From: Scleroderma bovista
Lineage: Eukaryota; Basidiomycota; Agaricomycetes; Boletales; Sclerodermataceae
Length of the DNA stretch: 58,485 nt
NCBI GenBank assembly: GCA_037178675.1
Contig: JAYMGJ010000045.1
Coordinates: forward strand, 1 to 58,485
Reading direction: 5' to 3'
In this document: in pieces, positions 32,588 to 43,193 of the stretch
How the letters are laid out: the number at the start of each line of letters is the position of its first letter
Numbering within the stretch: the stretch's first letter is position 1
Position numbers and translations under genes: made by a program
Notes under the pieces: generated by a model
What the model was told of the DNA's origin: nothing
The model's input: the letters and a program-made list of their open reading frames with translations, nothing else
Database searches by the model: none

Positions 32588-33077
32588 GGTCGAGCGCTGC
32601 GGTACACAAGAATGCAGAATGTATAAAGCCTCAGCGCATTGGTGTTGTCTATATCTATCCGACAGTCACATAACAATTCGTTATTCAAATGAAGACCTTG
32701 CAGGTTGCCACGTGTTGATGTGAACCAGTCAAGGGTGTGCATCATGGAGTTTTGCCGAGTCTGATCAATGGCGTCACTGCAAGTCGTTCAAATAGGTGGG
32801 AGGTTGACCCACGCAAAATCCTATGCAAATTAATCAACAGGGTACAGGGCAAAGGAACACGCCGAGGGAACACGACTTTTCCACCCTTAATCAAGCGCCT
32901 TCTCGCCTCCATCTTTATTGCGGCACCGGAGTGCATCAGATCACAGGTACAGCGTGGACCCGACATTGACGGAGTTGGCAACCTAACCCACGAGGTCTCA
33001 GATCCCAGCGCTTGGTAGCGATATATGTATGATATAAACCAGCAAGCTTTTCCGTAGTCTGGCTTCTGGATAGCGAA
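32588..33077. promoter_or_regulatory. Divergent promoter region T3/T4
   Basis: Upstream of T4 it holds GACATTGACGGA (32962-32973), CCCAGCGCTTGG (near 33005) and a TATA-like GATATAAACC (33031-33040), in the same order as upstream of T9. The T3 side shows no clear TATA box. Confidence 0.6.
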
Positions 33078-35039
33078 ATGGTTTCGAAGCCTGATACGAG
33101 CCCCAAGGGGGAACGAATAATTGCGTGAGTTCGGCCACCACTTCTTGTTTCACTCGAGGTTTTCATCAATATGACAGCGTCATGGGCTCTACGGGCGTCG
33201 GAAAGTCTTCGGTGAGTTGTATCGTGCAGTAAGGAAGAAATTCGTCATGACAGCCGAAATTCCAGTTCATTCACAACTCGATGCCGCCAGGTACATCTAC
33301 GAATATCAAGGTCGGACATAGCCTCAAGTCTGAAACTAGTGAAGTTCAACCTGTCTGCTGGGATGCTGAAGATGGCACAAGAATCAAGCTCGTTGATACA
33401 CCCGGTTTCGATGATTCGCGGGAGGGAGTAACCGACGTTCAGGTCCTTAAAATGATTGCTACTTTCCTAACCGAGAGGTGGGACGTGTAATACTTTTACT
33501 AGTATCCTCTCACATGGTCTCTCGTAGGCACGGGGCAAACTCTCGACTCACAGGACTTATTTATATTCATCGGATCAGTGACACTCGAGTGGGAGGAACT
33601 TCACAACGAAACCTGCGGATGTTCCGCAAACTGTGTGGAACTGACTCGCTGAATAACGTAGTCATTGTCACAACCATGTGGGACCAGGTCACTCCAGAGG
33701 AGGGGTCACGACTTGAGCAAGAACTGAGGTCGAACGATAGCCCGTTCAAGCCCTTACTGGACGAAGGAGCCACCATGATGCGCCATGAAAGGAGTGCCGA
33801 GTCTGCAACTAGGGTTATCAACTATCTTCTCGGAAAGAGTCCTACGACCACCCAGATTGTTCGTGAGCTTTTGCAGGAGAAGAAGACTTTAGAAGAAACT
33901 GCAGCCGGGACCGAACTCCGAAGTGACATCCAGGCGATTTTGAAGAGACACGAAGCCGAAATGGAGTCCCTGAGAACCGAAATGATGAGAGAGCTAGAGA
34001 GGGGACTCGCAGAAGAAAGGCGAAGGATCGAACAACACATGACCAAGTTGTTAAAGGAGCTTGATGAACTCAAACAGGGAATTCCTGGAGCAATTAGAAG
34101 GTGTGCATCATTAAATTAGAACATGTACAAAACAATGCTAATACGTCACTTTACTTCAGCGACCCTCCCCCTGTGTATGAGCTTGCCAACCGCTTCTCTG
34201 CTCCCGATACAAAATGTATCGTGCACTGTTCCCAGCTTCTTCGATTAGCCAAGTGCGTCCTTGAGGTCCGCAGAATTCAGAGCTGCACTAAAAATTGACA
34301 AGGACACACAAATCTAGCCTAGCTCCTGTACACCCCGACGTTTTGAGTTCGGTAGCTTCGCGGACCTTACATTTCGCAAACGCAGTGGAGAGGAGTGTGA
34401 GAAATGTGCAGTACGAGTCATCAACCTTGAAATCAGTGTTGGAATCGGAAGATGTGTTTATGCTTCAGCAATTTAAGGCAGATCCACATCCTAGGACGTT
34501 CACCCTTGGGACTTGGGCGAATGCACGACACGATATGGAGATCGTAGGTAAACTTTGGTTCATGTGTACGCATTTTATTGACCGTTCTCTTTAGTTTTCC
34601 AATGAGCTTGATGCCATTTTATATACATACTATCTCAAACACAAAAGTTTTAGGATCCGGAATGGAAAGGTTAAGCGTTCCAGTGAGAGCTATGTATATA
34701 AATATGCTGTTGCTGATATAAAAACAGAGGCCTTGAACGCGATTTTGGCATCTACGAAGGAAATCGTCAGTGATATGACCGCCATGGTCAGCTGGTGGAC
34801 ACCAATTATCGATGCTCTCGGGAAAGTGGAGGACGCCACTCACCGCATGAGGGGAATGAATGGCATCGATGATAGTGCTGTCATGGTGTCTATCACTCGT
34901 ATCACCCGTGCATTGGACTCGTATTGCGAAGCAGTAAGTTTAGAAGATCACTCTGGTGATATTATACAATCTGACCGTGCTATAGTACGCGGGGTGCCCA
35001 GAAGAATTGCACAAGGCTGCTTCGGGAATTTCTCTCTAG
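33078..35039 (+). CDS. T4: AIG1/IMAP-like GTPase with helical module (class I)
   Basis: Most complete reference copy. Exons: 33078-33124 (MVSKPDTSPKGERIIA), 33178-33211 (VMGSTGVGKSS, 34 nt), one from 33266 to 33477 with IKVGHSLKSETSEVQPV and KLVDTPGFDDSREG, then LTGLIYIHRISDTRVGG, RNLRMFRKLCG, VVIVTTMWDQVTPEEG, a coiled coil (LKRHEAEMESLRTEMMREL), and after further introns DPPPVYELANRFSAPDTK, TLHFANAVERSVRNVQ, FKADPHPRTFTLGTWANAR, LNAILASTKEIVSDMTAMV-SWWTPIIDALG, ITRALDSYCEA-YAGCPEELHKAASG, stop 35037-35039. About 500 residues in about nine exons. In Walker A the usual Pro is Ser. Predicted cytosolic or membrane-associated GTP-binding switch; the biological role is unknown. Confidence 0.85.
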
Positions 35040-35426
35040 TATCGCTTTTGCCTGCATGTCTGTACAGGGCGTGTTAGGCGCCTGATAAATTATAAATGAC
35101 TGATCCATCAAAAGCTTTTGCATCCGAAAGTTCAATGTCTACTGTACAGTAATAATAAGACTGTCCACGGGTGCTACATACCTTGAGCCTGACAGGAGCA
35201 CTGCCATTTCCTGACGAGCACATGTTATTGTTATTTCGATCTCCTTGAGGCAAAGGTGTGTTGCAGTGGCAAGAAGAAAGGGCTTCATTACATAATTTCG
35301 TGCACCGAATTTGCACAGAGTCGGAACCCTAGCCACAACTGCCTCGACGATTTTAGCGCTTATCCTCTTAGCAGTAGTATTAATAAATGAAGCTCGATCC
35401 ATGGGCAGGGATTCGTACCCAGCATC
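35040..35426 (+). promoter_or_regulatory. Upstream region of T5
   Basis: Contains CCTCGACGATTTTAGCGCTTA (21 bases in the window at 35342-35362; motif core AGCGCT) and GAAGCTCGATCCA, both with counterparts upstream of T8 and T9. No gene seen. Confidence 0.5.
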
Positions 35427-37416
35427 ATGATCAACGCTTTCGTCTTGTCCAGCTTAGCTGTTCCCAGTAGGGACAAAGTAATTGCGTAAGTTTAGCAGGC
35501 TTCCTGCTAAGTTACTCCAGCTAACTATCCATCCAGCGTCATGGGCCCTACAGGGGCTGGAAAGTCTGCCGTCAGTCGTATCGTGCAATGATCAGGGGAT
35601 TCATCATGATGTAGCCAAATCTCAGTTCATTCGCAACTCAGTGCCACCAGGTTTAGCAAAAGATATCAAAGTCGGACATGGCCTCAAGTCTGAAACCGAT
35701 CAAGTTCAACCTGTTTCTTGGGTCGCCGAGGATGGCACAAGCATCAAGCTAGTGGATACTCCTGGTTTCGATGATTCGCGGGAGGGAGTAACCGATGCAC
35801 AAGTCCTCAAAATGATTGCAACCTTCCTAACCAATGAGTGAGGTGTGCGATTCCTTCGCTGATGCGACTTCTCACATATCCTCGTAGGTATGGGAAGAAA
35901 TCCCAACTTACCGGACTTGTCTATGTCCACCGGATCAGTGATACTCGAGTGGGAGGAACTTCGCAACGCAACCTGCGGATGTTCCGCAAACTGTGTGGGA
36001 TTGACTCACTGAAGAACGTAGTCATCGTCACGACCATGTGGGACAAGGTCACTCCTGAAGAGGGGTCACGACGTGAGCAAGAACTGATGTCGAGCAATAA
36101 CCTGTTCAAGCCCTTACTGGACGGTGGAGCTACAATGATGCGTTATGAAAGGACTGCGGAGTCTGCAACTAAGGTTATCAACCATCTTCTCGGGAAGAAG
36201 GCCACAACCACCCAGATCGTTCGTGAGATGATGCATGAGACGAAGACACTAGAAGAAACCGCAGCAGGTGGCGAACTCCGCAGTGAAATCGAGGCACTTT
36301 TGAAAAGACACAAAGAGGACATGGAGTTGCTGAAAGCCGAACTGAGGGAGATGGCGCAGAGGGAGCTTGCAGAGGAAAGGCAAAAAATGGATCAAAAACT
36401 AGACATGCTGTTAAAAGAGCTCGATGAGCTGAAACGGGGTATTACTGTGCCAATTACAAAGTGCGTATCATTAAAGAATATGCACAGGACAATGCTGATG
36501 AATGGCTTTACCTTAGTGACCCTCCGCCCTCTTATGAATTCGCCAGCGACTTCCCTGCTCCTCAAACAACGTGTGTCGTGAACTACTCAAGGCTTCTTCA
36601 ACTGTTTAAGTACGTTCCCCGTGCCCTATAATTCGTAGGTGTACTAATAAGGACCAAGCATACACCAATCTGCCCTAGCTCCTGCTCACTCCGAACTTTT
36701 GAGCTCAGTAGTTTCTGGGGCTACTCAATTTGCAAACGCAGTGGAGAGGAGCGTTAGCGCTGTGCAGCATGGTTTGCCAATGCTGAGGCTGGTATTGACA
36801 TCGCAAAGTGTGCATTCTTTACAACAGTTTATGAAGGCAGATCCGCACCCTCGCGCATTCACGTATGGCATATGGACGAAGGCTCGGGACGACATGGAAA
36901 TCGCAAGTGACTTGCACCCAGTGCATATCCGGGTGTTGACCACTTTCTTTAGCTCACCAATGAGACCAAGGCCATTTTATCTAAGTATACCAAGTCACGG
37001 ATCCCCAATGTGCTGCGGAATGCAAAGATAAAGCGTTTCGGTAAGCGTATCCATATTGATATCGACATGCTGTTCGGTGTCTGATATAACAAAAGACGCA
37101 TTGAATACCATCCTAGCATCCATGGAGGGCGTTGTTACTCATATGGAGACCATGGTGACGTGGTGGACACCAATCATCGATGCTCTTGGCAAGATAGAGG
37201 ATGCGACTCATCGTATGAGAGCAGGGACTGGTTTCGATGATAATGCTGTAAAAGTGACTCTGTCACGCATCATTCGCGCATTGGGCTCGTATTGCGACGC
37301 AGTGAGTCTGGAAGATCATTCTAGTGACATTATATAATTTGACCGTGTTTGAATTGCAGTATACGAGGTGCTCAGAAGATATCCGTAAGGCAGCTGTGGG
37401 ACTGCCTTCCAACTAA
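35427..37416 (+). CDS. T5: AIG1/IMAP-like GTPase with helical module (class I)
   Basis: Starts MINAFVLSSLAVPSRDKVIA (longer leader than its paralogues), then VMGPTGAGKSA, FIRNSVPPGLAKDIKVGHG, KLVDTPGFDDSREGVTDAQ, LTGLVYVHRISDTRVGG, VVIVTTMWDKVTPEEG, coiled coil (LKRHKEDMELLKAELREMA). The C-terminal exons carry DPPPSYEFASDFPAPQTT-like sequence in the spliced frame, TQFANAVERSVSAVQHG, FMKADPHPRAFTYGIWTKA, LNTILASMEGVVTHMETMV-TWWTPIIDALG, LGSYCDA-YTRCSEDIRKAAVG, stop 37414-37416. Very close to T4 and T8 in the GTPase half. Walker A ends GKSA where the others have GKSS, which leaves the essential Lys-Ser pair. No lesion seen. Confidence 0.83.
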
Positions 37417-38661
37417 ACTCTGATAGATCGTTCCCTCTCCGACCAATAAATCGACGTGGTCTATGACACCCGACTACGTCCTTTTGTATTCGAATTTTTT
37501 TCAGTTCAGTTCAGTTCCTTCGCTTCTATGTCAATTGTCGTGCAACAGAGTTCAAAACGAATGTACCACTGTATTCTTCTTAACTACATATGTGCACGGA
37601 AGGCATTGATATGCGATGGCAGCATCTGGATTCGCTCGTACACCTTACATGATTGACTATTCATGGAGAAAAGGCGTGGCAGGGAACAATGCAAAACTGG
37701 TGTTGAGTAGCATGCAATCAGTACTTGCACCGAAATCTATACAGCATTTGATCATTTTATTTCACGTATGCAAACTGTGCGCGCCGGCGATGGATGCTTA
37801 CAACAGGAGGTCGATTTCAGAAATATTCTCTTCTACAACACCAGTAAGAACGCGCTGTTGACACGTTGTGATTCTGACAAGGCGTCTACCACCGTTGAAC
37901 CGCGGTGGTTTCAGTTCCGCTCGACTAACTACGTACCGCCTCATGCAAACCTATCATGGCTATGATATTCGCCGAGAAAAAAACATGCATACGGGCAACA
38001 CGAAGCAATGGTAAGCGCCTCCACGATATTTTGATCTTTTGAAATTGGCCGTAAATGAAAAACATGTCGCTAGCATTCGATCTTGTCGGACCACTAGCCT
38101 CATGTGAGGCCTTGAGGCCATGGAAATTACTTCAAAGTGCGCGCGTATCTTGCCCCAGTGGGACAGCGGTGTTACCACTTAGCATGGAAGGCCGTCAATG
38201 GGTTTCATCGGCTGATTTCGTTGCTCCTATTGGCGGCGAGGAAACTGACGGGGAACAAAGACGCTTGACGAGGTATTAGACTTCAGCAGGCTTCAAGAAA
38301 CGGAACAAAACGAAACAGTTAATACGGGCTAACAGTTCATGCCTGTACGTGATCCTCACACATGTTTACATCGTGCCTTAAGGGTGGAATTCAAGAGCCT
38401 TGGCATCGCCCACTCTATTCACTTTCATGCTGTTCGTACCCAAATCATGTTTGTGCAACAGATCAACGTGGTGTATAGCCGTCCAGCCGACTGGCTTTAA
38501 AATCCTGCATTATAATTTCCATTGGTACACATGTCTCCGCGACTCCAATCAGAAACCTCACGAGATTGTGGGCGATGCTTCGGAGGCGACTCGTTGCCTC
38601 ACATACATACACACTTTCTTCCAGTAAACGCCCTTTCCCTCCCACACTTCAGCGACCCGCT
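37417..38661. other. Intergenic; right part homologous to upstream of T2
   Basis: 37417-38080 holds no recognised feature. From about 38090 to the T6 start, blocks match 21140-21693: GAGGCCATGGAAATTACTT, TTGCCCCAGTGGGACA, ATTGGCGGCGAG, CATCGCCCACTCTATTCACT and the leader around the ATG. It is therefore part of the same duplication that produced T2 and T6. Confidence 0.6.
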
Positions 38662-41129
38662 ATGTCAAACAAGACCATTATGTGAGTTAACCACTGTCAT
38701 CATTTTCCTCTGCCTAATCACAAACCAGCGTCATGGGCCCAACGGGGGTTGGGAAATCATCCGTAAGACTGTCATGTTATCATGAAGGATTACAATGATT
38801 GCGACACGTGGGACCCTAGTTCATACGCAACGCTGTCCCGGAGGATATGTCAGCCGATATCCAGGTTGGGCATCGCCTCCAATCTGAAACTAGCCAAGTG
38901 CGATCTATTCACTGGACTGCTAAAGATGGCGTTGGGGTAAATCTAGTCGATACACCGGGTTTTGATGACTCGCGTGAGGGGGTGACCGACGCAGACATCC
39001 TCACAATGATCGCAGATTTTCTAACACGACAGTAAGGCATACGTTTCCACTACTGGTAGCAACTAACGTGTGGATAGATATCTAGATGTGGCATCCAAGC
39101 TTACCGGGTTCGTCTATATGCATCGGATCAGCGATACCAGAGTAGGAGGAACATCAAAGCGTAATCTCAGGATGTTCCAGAAACTTTGCGGTCAGGATTC
39201 GTTTAAAAATGTTATCATCGTCACCACCATGTGGGACAGAGTCACGCCAGAGGAAGGGCAGCAACGGGAGAAAGAGCTACAGATGAGTGATGACCTTTTC
39301 AAGGCCTTGATGGATGGAGGTGCTACCATGGCGCGCCATGATGGAACTCAAGAATCAGCGCTTAACGTCATTCGGGACCTCTTCCACAGGAACGATACCG
39401 TTGCTCAGGTCGTCCGTGAACTTGTGATGGAGAAAAAACGCCTATTGGACACAGCAGCAGGAATGGAGCTTCAAAGTGAAGTTCGTAATGTTTTACAGAA
39501 ACACCAGGAAGACCTACAAATGTTGGAGGACGAGATCAGGGAGGCCAAGCTGCAGAGTGACAAGAGAGCGGAAGAAGAGGCAGCTGCAGACAGGAGAAAA
39601 GCTTTAGAAGACATTTCCAAGCTACATGGGGAACTCGAAAAGTTAGGGAATATTTTTGGTACGGGTGTTAGGTGCGTGGGGGGTTGTATACCTGTTGATT
39701 GGCTCTAATTAGGATTGATGTCAAAGTCAGAGACCATCAGTATTCCAGAACAAAGGAAACACCCAAATCCATCCATCGGATGCGGCAACCCCAAGCAAAT
39801 TTATGGAAACCGGAAGGCGTGAATCAACGCCCGTTCGGAAAGAGAGGAAGGTCCTCACCAAGGCTAAACCGAAGTAGGTGACAAATTCACATGCGTTTCA
39901 CTGTTGACAACAAGTGATCGTCCTGATCGTCCAGGAGTAAGACCCTGCCGGTATTAACTGTGGAAGAAACTCTCTTCGGTTCTTACCATGCCACCACTCA
40001 GCACCCATCCAGCGGAATTCTTACGGCGGCCAGTCAACTTAGCGAGCATCGCTCTCCATTGCCACCGGTGGTACCACAAAACTTCCACCCAGGCCCCGCC
40101 GATGTTTATCCTTGGATTCGGTGTGTATTAAGTAGAAACTGGAATGTTTTACAGAACTCATGGTCAATCCTCCTTAGCCAGTCCAGTTCCTTACATTCCG
40201 TTCTCCAGGAAAGCGACTCGACCGCAATCAACCTCGGTACTACAATAGGAAGAAATTATCCTCGCACCGATGCAGATTGCATTCGCGACATTTTAGTCCT
40301 TGTGAAGTATGATTTCGATGGCCCATCGGGATTCCTGGATTTACTGAACATCGACGTAGGAGAATGCAATTCAAGCAAACCCTTACGGATAACAGTATAA
40401 TGAAGTCTATCATCTGTCGGACAACTGAATTTGCAATAGCAATAGTATGCGGCATTGAACGTGCCCAAGATATGCTTTCAGAAGCACGGTTACTTCAGTC
40501 CCCGGGAAATGCCCACGATTTGTACAGGTTTGCGGGCGAGCTTCAACTAGCTCTGATAAAGATACAAGGAGACATGACGCATGCACAGTCGGGGATAGAT
40601 GTAAGTGTTTGGTTGTAAATTCTTCGTGAAATCGACCATTTTTCTGTTCCTAGGCCATGCGGTCTGCTGGCTATAGAGGGCGCACCTTTTGGAAGTTGGC
40701 AGGACCACTTTCAAAGATCCGATGTTAGGTGCCCCCATGTGGCTCCGCATTACATGTCTAATAAGTCAATAGACCTTAATTGGAAGGAGAATTTACGGCC
40801 ACATACTGCGAACGAGATTATCCAGGTTGTAAAGACGCTTGTTACTGACATGGGTGATCTTGTCAAGCTGTGGGATCGGCTTATCAAAATCGCCTCACAG
40901 TTGGAAAAGGACGCTGGACGTTTGGCAGCAGGAAGTCCTGACTTCCATGACAAGGTCATGGCTACATTGGACCATATCATCCGTGATTTGGACTCTCGTG
41001 ACAAAACGGTGAGTTGGAATAAGTTTACTCCCAATTGACTCATGTGTTTGCTTACTTCGAGCATAGTGTAGACCCTTAACATATAAGCTGCTTGAAATGG
41101 CAGCCGAGCTTCACCGATGCACGTCTTAG
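38662..41129 (+). CDS. T6: AIG1/IMAP-like GTPase with long linker and helical module (class II)
   Basis: Exon 1 MSNKTII, 34-nt exon VMGPTGVGKSS, then MSADIQVGHRLQSETSQVR, NLVDTPGFDDSREGVTDAD, LTGFVYMHRISDTRVGG, VIIVTTMWDRVTPEEG, coiled coil (LQKHQEDLQMLEDEIREAK). Next come RIDVKVRDHQYSR, a Pro/Ser/His-rich linker (HATTQHPSSG, SPLPPVVPQNFHPGP), INLGTTIGRNYPRTDADC, then the class II helical module: MKSIICRTTEFAIAIVCGIE, AGELQLALIKIQGDMTHAQ, VTDMGDLVKLWDRLIKIAS, HIIRDLDSRDK-CRPLTYKLLEMAAELH, stop 41127-41129. It is the longest copy, perhaps 600 residues; the linker exons are the least certain joins. Closest relatives are T2 and T10. Confidence 0.78.
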
Positions 41130-41607
41130 TGTGATCAGTTGGGTGGCATGGTCACAAGTTGGACAGTACATATTCATGTTTGTTGGCGGATAAATTATGT
41201 ATTATGATGATTGTATCACTTAACTGGAGAAGTTCGCGCCAACAGTTCAGAAGCCACCCGCTGCTAGTGCCGACTAACAAAATGTTTGACATTTGTGACA
41301 AATCAATGTCCGATGACCTATGTTACATGCGCATTTTGAAGTGACCACCCAAGAACTCAACCTGATCTCGACCTCATTGACTCTCCGCCTTGCGCTCTGA
41401 TTTATCGTTCATCTCTGGATGACGATAGATCTTCTGAGGATGTTTGGGCTCCTGAGGAGACCGGATCTCCAAGACGAGGTGGAAAAACTGTGGGTTTGGT
41501 GTGCAGTCGTTCAACACCAGCCGTTTGAAGCAAAGGAAAATGGTAACTCGCTTGCCGTGTCGTCTTCAGGAGTAGTTTTTCAAACTTTGTCTTCATTGTC
41601 GTTCTAC
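41130..41607. other. Intergenic, no gene seen
   Basis: Between the convergent 3' ends of T6 and T7. A minus-strand frame at 41402-41611 would extend T7 only if its last intron were retained in another way; I consider it non-coding. Confidence 0.4.
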
Positions 41608-42637
41608 TCATTCGCTATCAGCGATCGCAAACGACAGTGAAATAATTGCGCACCTCCGGTCCCAAAAGCTACGTCTCAACTTTTCTAGTTCCCGCTTTAA
41701 CTTGTCTTCCGATTGCCGATTTTCCTCTTTGATCTCCTTGAGCGCCGCAGTGTCGCCCTGTGTCGCGTTCTTAATTTCTTCTTCCATTTGTTGCATTTCC
41801 TCCTTGTGCCTCTTCAACAAGGCACGAATCTCGTCTTGAAGCTCCGCACCTGCTTCTGTGTCCACTAGAGCCTTCTTCTCCTCAATGATCTCACGAACAA
41901 TCTGGGTGGTCGTAGGATTCTTTTCGAGAAGATAGTTAATAACCTTAGCTGCAGACTCGACAGTCCTTTCATGACGCATCATCTGGGCTCCGCAGGCCAC
42001 TAGGGGCTTGAACAGGCTATCCTTCTCTTTCAGTTCTTGCTCACGTCGTAGTCCTTCATCTGAAGTGACCTTATCCCACATGGTGGTGACAATAACAACG
42101 TTCTTCATCGCGTCCTGTCCGCAAAGCTTCTGGAACATCCGGAGGTTGCGTCGCGATGTTGCTCCGACTCGTGTGTCGCTGATTCGATGTATGTAGATGA
42201 GTCCGACAAGTTCGGATGTCCGTGTTTGCGACCTAGAAAACATGAGAAAATATCGGGAGGAAGAACGTTCATCTTACTCTGTCGTTAGAAACTCGGCAAT
42301 CATTTGGAGGACATCGACGTCCGTCAAATCACTGCGTGAGTCATCAAACCCAGGAGTATCCACCAGCTTGACGTTCTTAATTTCGTACTGAACTGCTTGA
42401 ACACGGCTTGTTTCGGACTGGAGACCATGTCCAACTTGTACACTGTTTGAATCCCCTTGCGAAATTATGTCGCGTATGAACTAAGGTTCAATATTATGGT
42501 AGATCCCTTACTGCCGCAATGGAGCCTTACACTAGATTTTCCAACCCCTGTAGGACCCATTACTCTGGTTTGATTGTCAGCTTTCCGAGAAAAGTCCACA
42601 GTATTTGGTCAACCCACACAATCATTTTGTTTGTCAT
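41608..42637 (-). CDS. T7: AIG1/IMAP-like GTPase without helical module
   Basis: Exon 1 MTNKMIV, 34-nt exon VMGPTGVGKSS, then FIRDIISQGDSNSVQVGHG, KLVDTPGFDDSRSDLTDVD, VGLIYIHRISDTRVGA, RNLRMFQKLCG, VVIVTTMWDKVTSDEG, coiled coil (LKRHKEEMQQMEEEIKNA, LKRELEKLRRSFWDR). A final short intron followed by an exon encoding only SE-stop (TGA at 41608-41610) ends the protein at about 285 residues. It shares with T3 the minus orientation, the GTPase-only design and the divergent arrangement with a class I neighbour (T8). All G motifs are intact. Confidence 0.8.
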
Positions 42638-43193
42638 GGTTAAGGCAGAGAAATGTAAGATGCAAAGAAGACTCGGTGCAGTGATGCTATCTATATGGGT
42701 CAGGCGGCCTCATGACGCTACTGAAACAAGAACCTTGCAAACTTCCACGAGTTTAGTTTTTGCGAATCGCCCGTGAGCGTTGGTTTCTTGCTCTGACTCT
42801 CGTTTCACAGACTATTGTTCATATCACACATGATGCAACGGATGGTATGAATCGTGCTCACCTGTCACACCCTTTGGCAGGGTTAAGGGGTGCCGATCCA
42901 TGAATCGGATCTCATAATTCATATCTATGACAGGGTATGCCATGGGTGTGGATATGGGGCACAGGGACCCGATTTTTGTGCGAAGTTGCCTTACATCATG
43001 TATTATAATTTGAATGCGACATCGACGGATCTTTAAGAGCAGACTACAGCCTCAAGGACTTCAGCGCTTAGGAGAAAGAAGAAGTTCGATCCACATACAA
43101 CCAAAGATTTAAGGCAACTATCACGATGATCGATGCTTGTCTGTTGTCCAGTATAGCCCGCCGTGTAGCTTGCGACATTCACTGCCTGACACT
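42638..43193. promoter_or_regulatory. Divergent promoter region T7/T8
   Basis: Towards T8: GACATCGACGGA (43018-43029), CCTCAAGGACTTCAGCGCTT (near 43051-43069) and GAAGTTCGATCCA, all shared with upstream DNA of other class I copies. No gene seen. Confidence 0.6.

Noticed and set aside
35389..35440. Possible tRNA 3' part (GGATTCGTACCC)
   Set aside because: No matching acceptor, D or anticodon arms could be folded around it.
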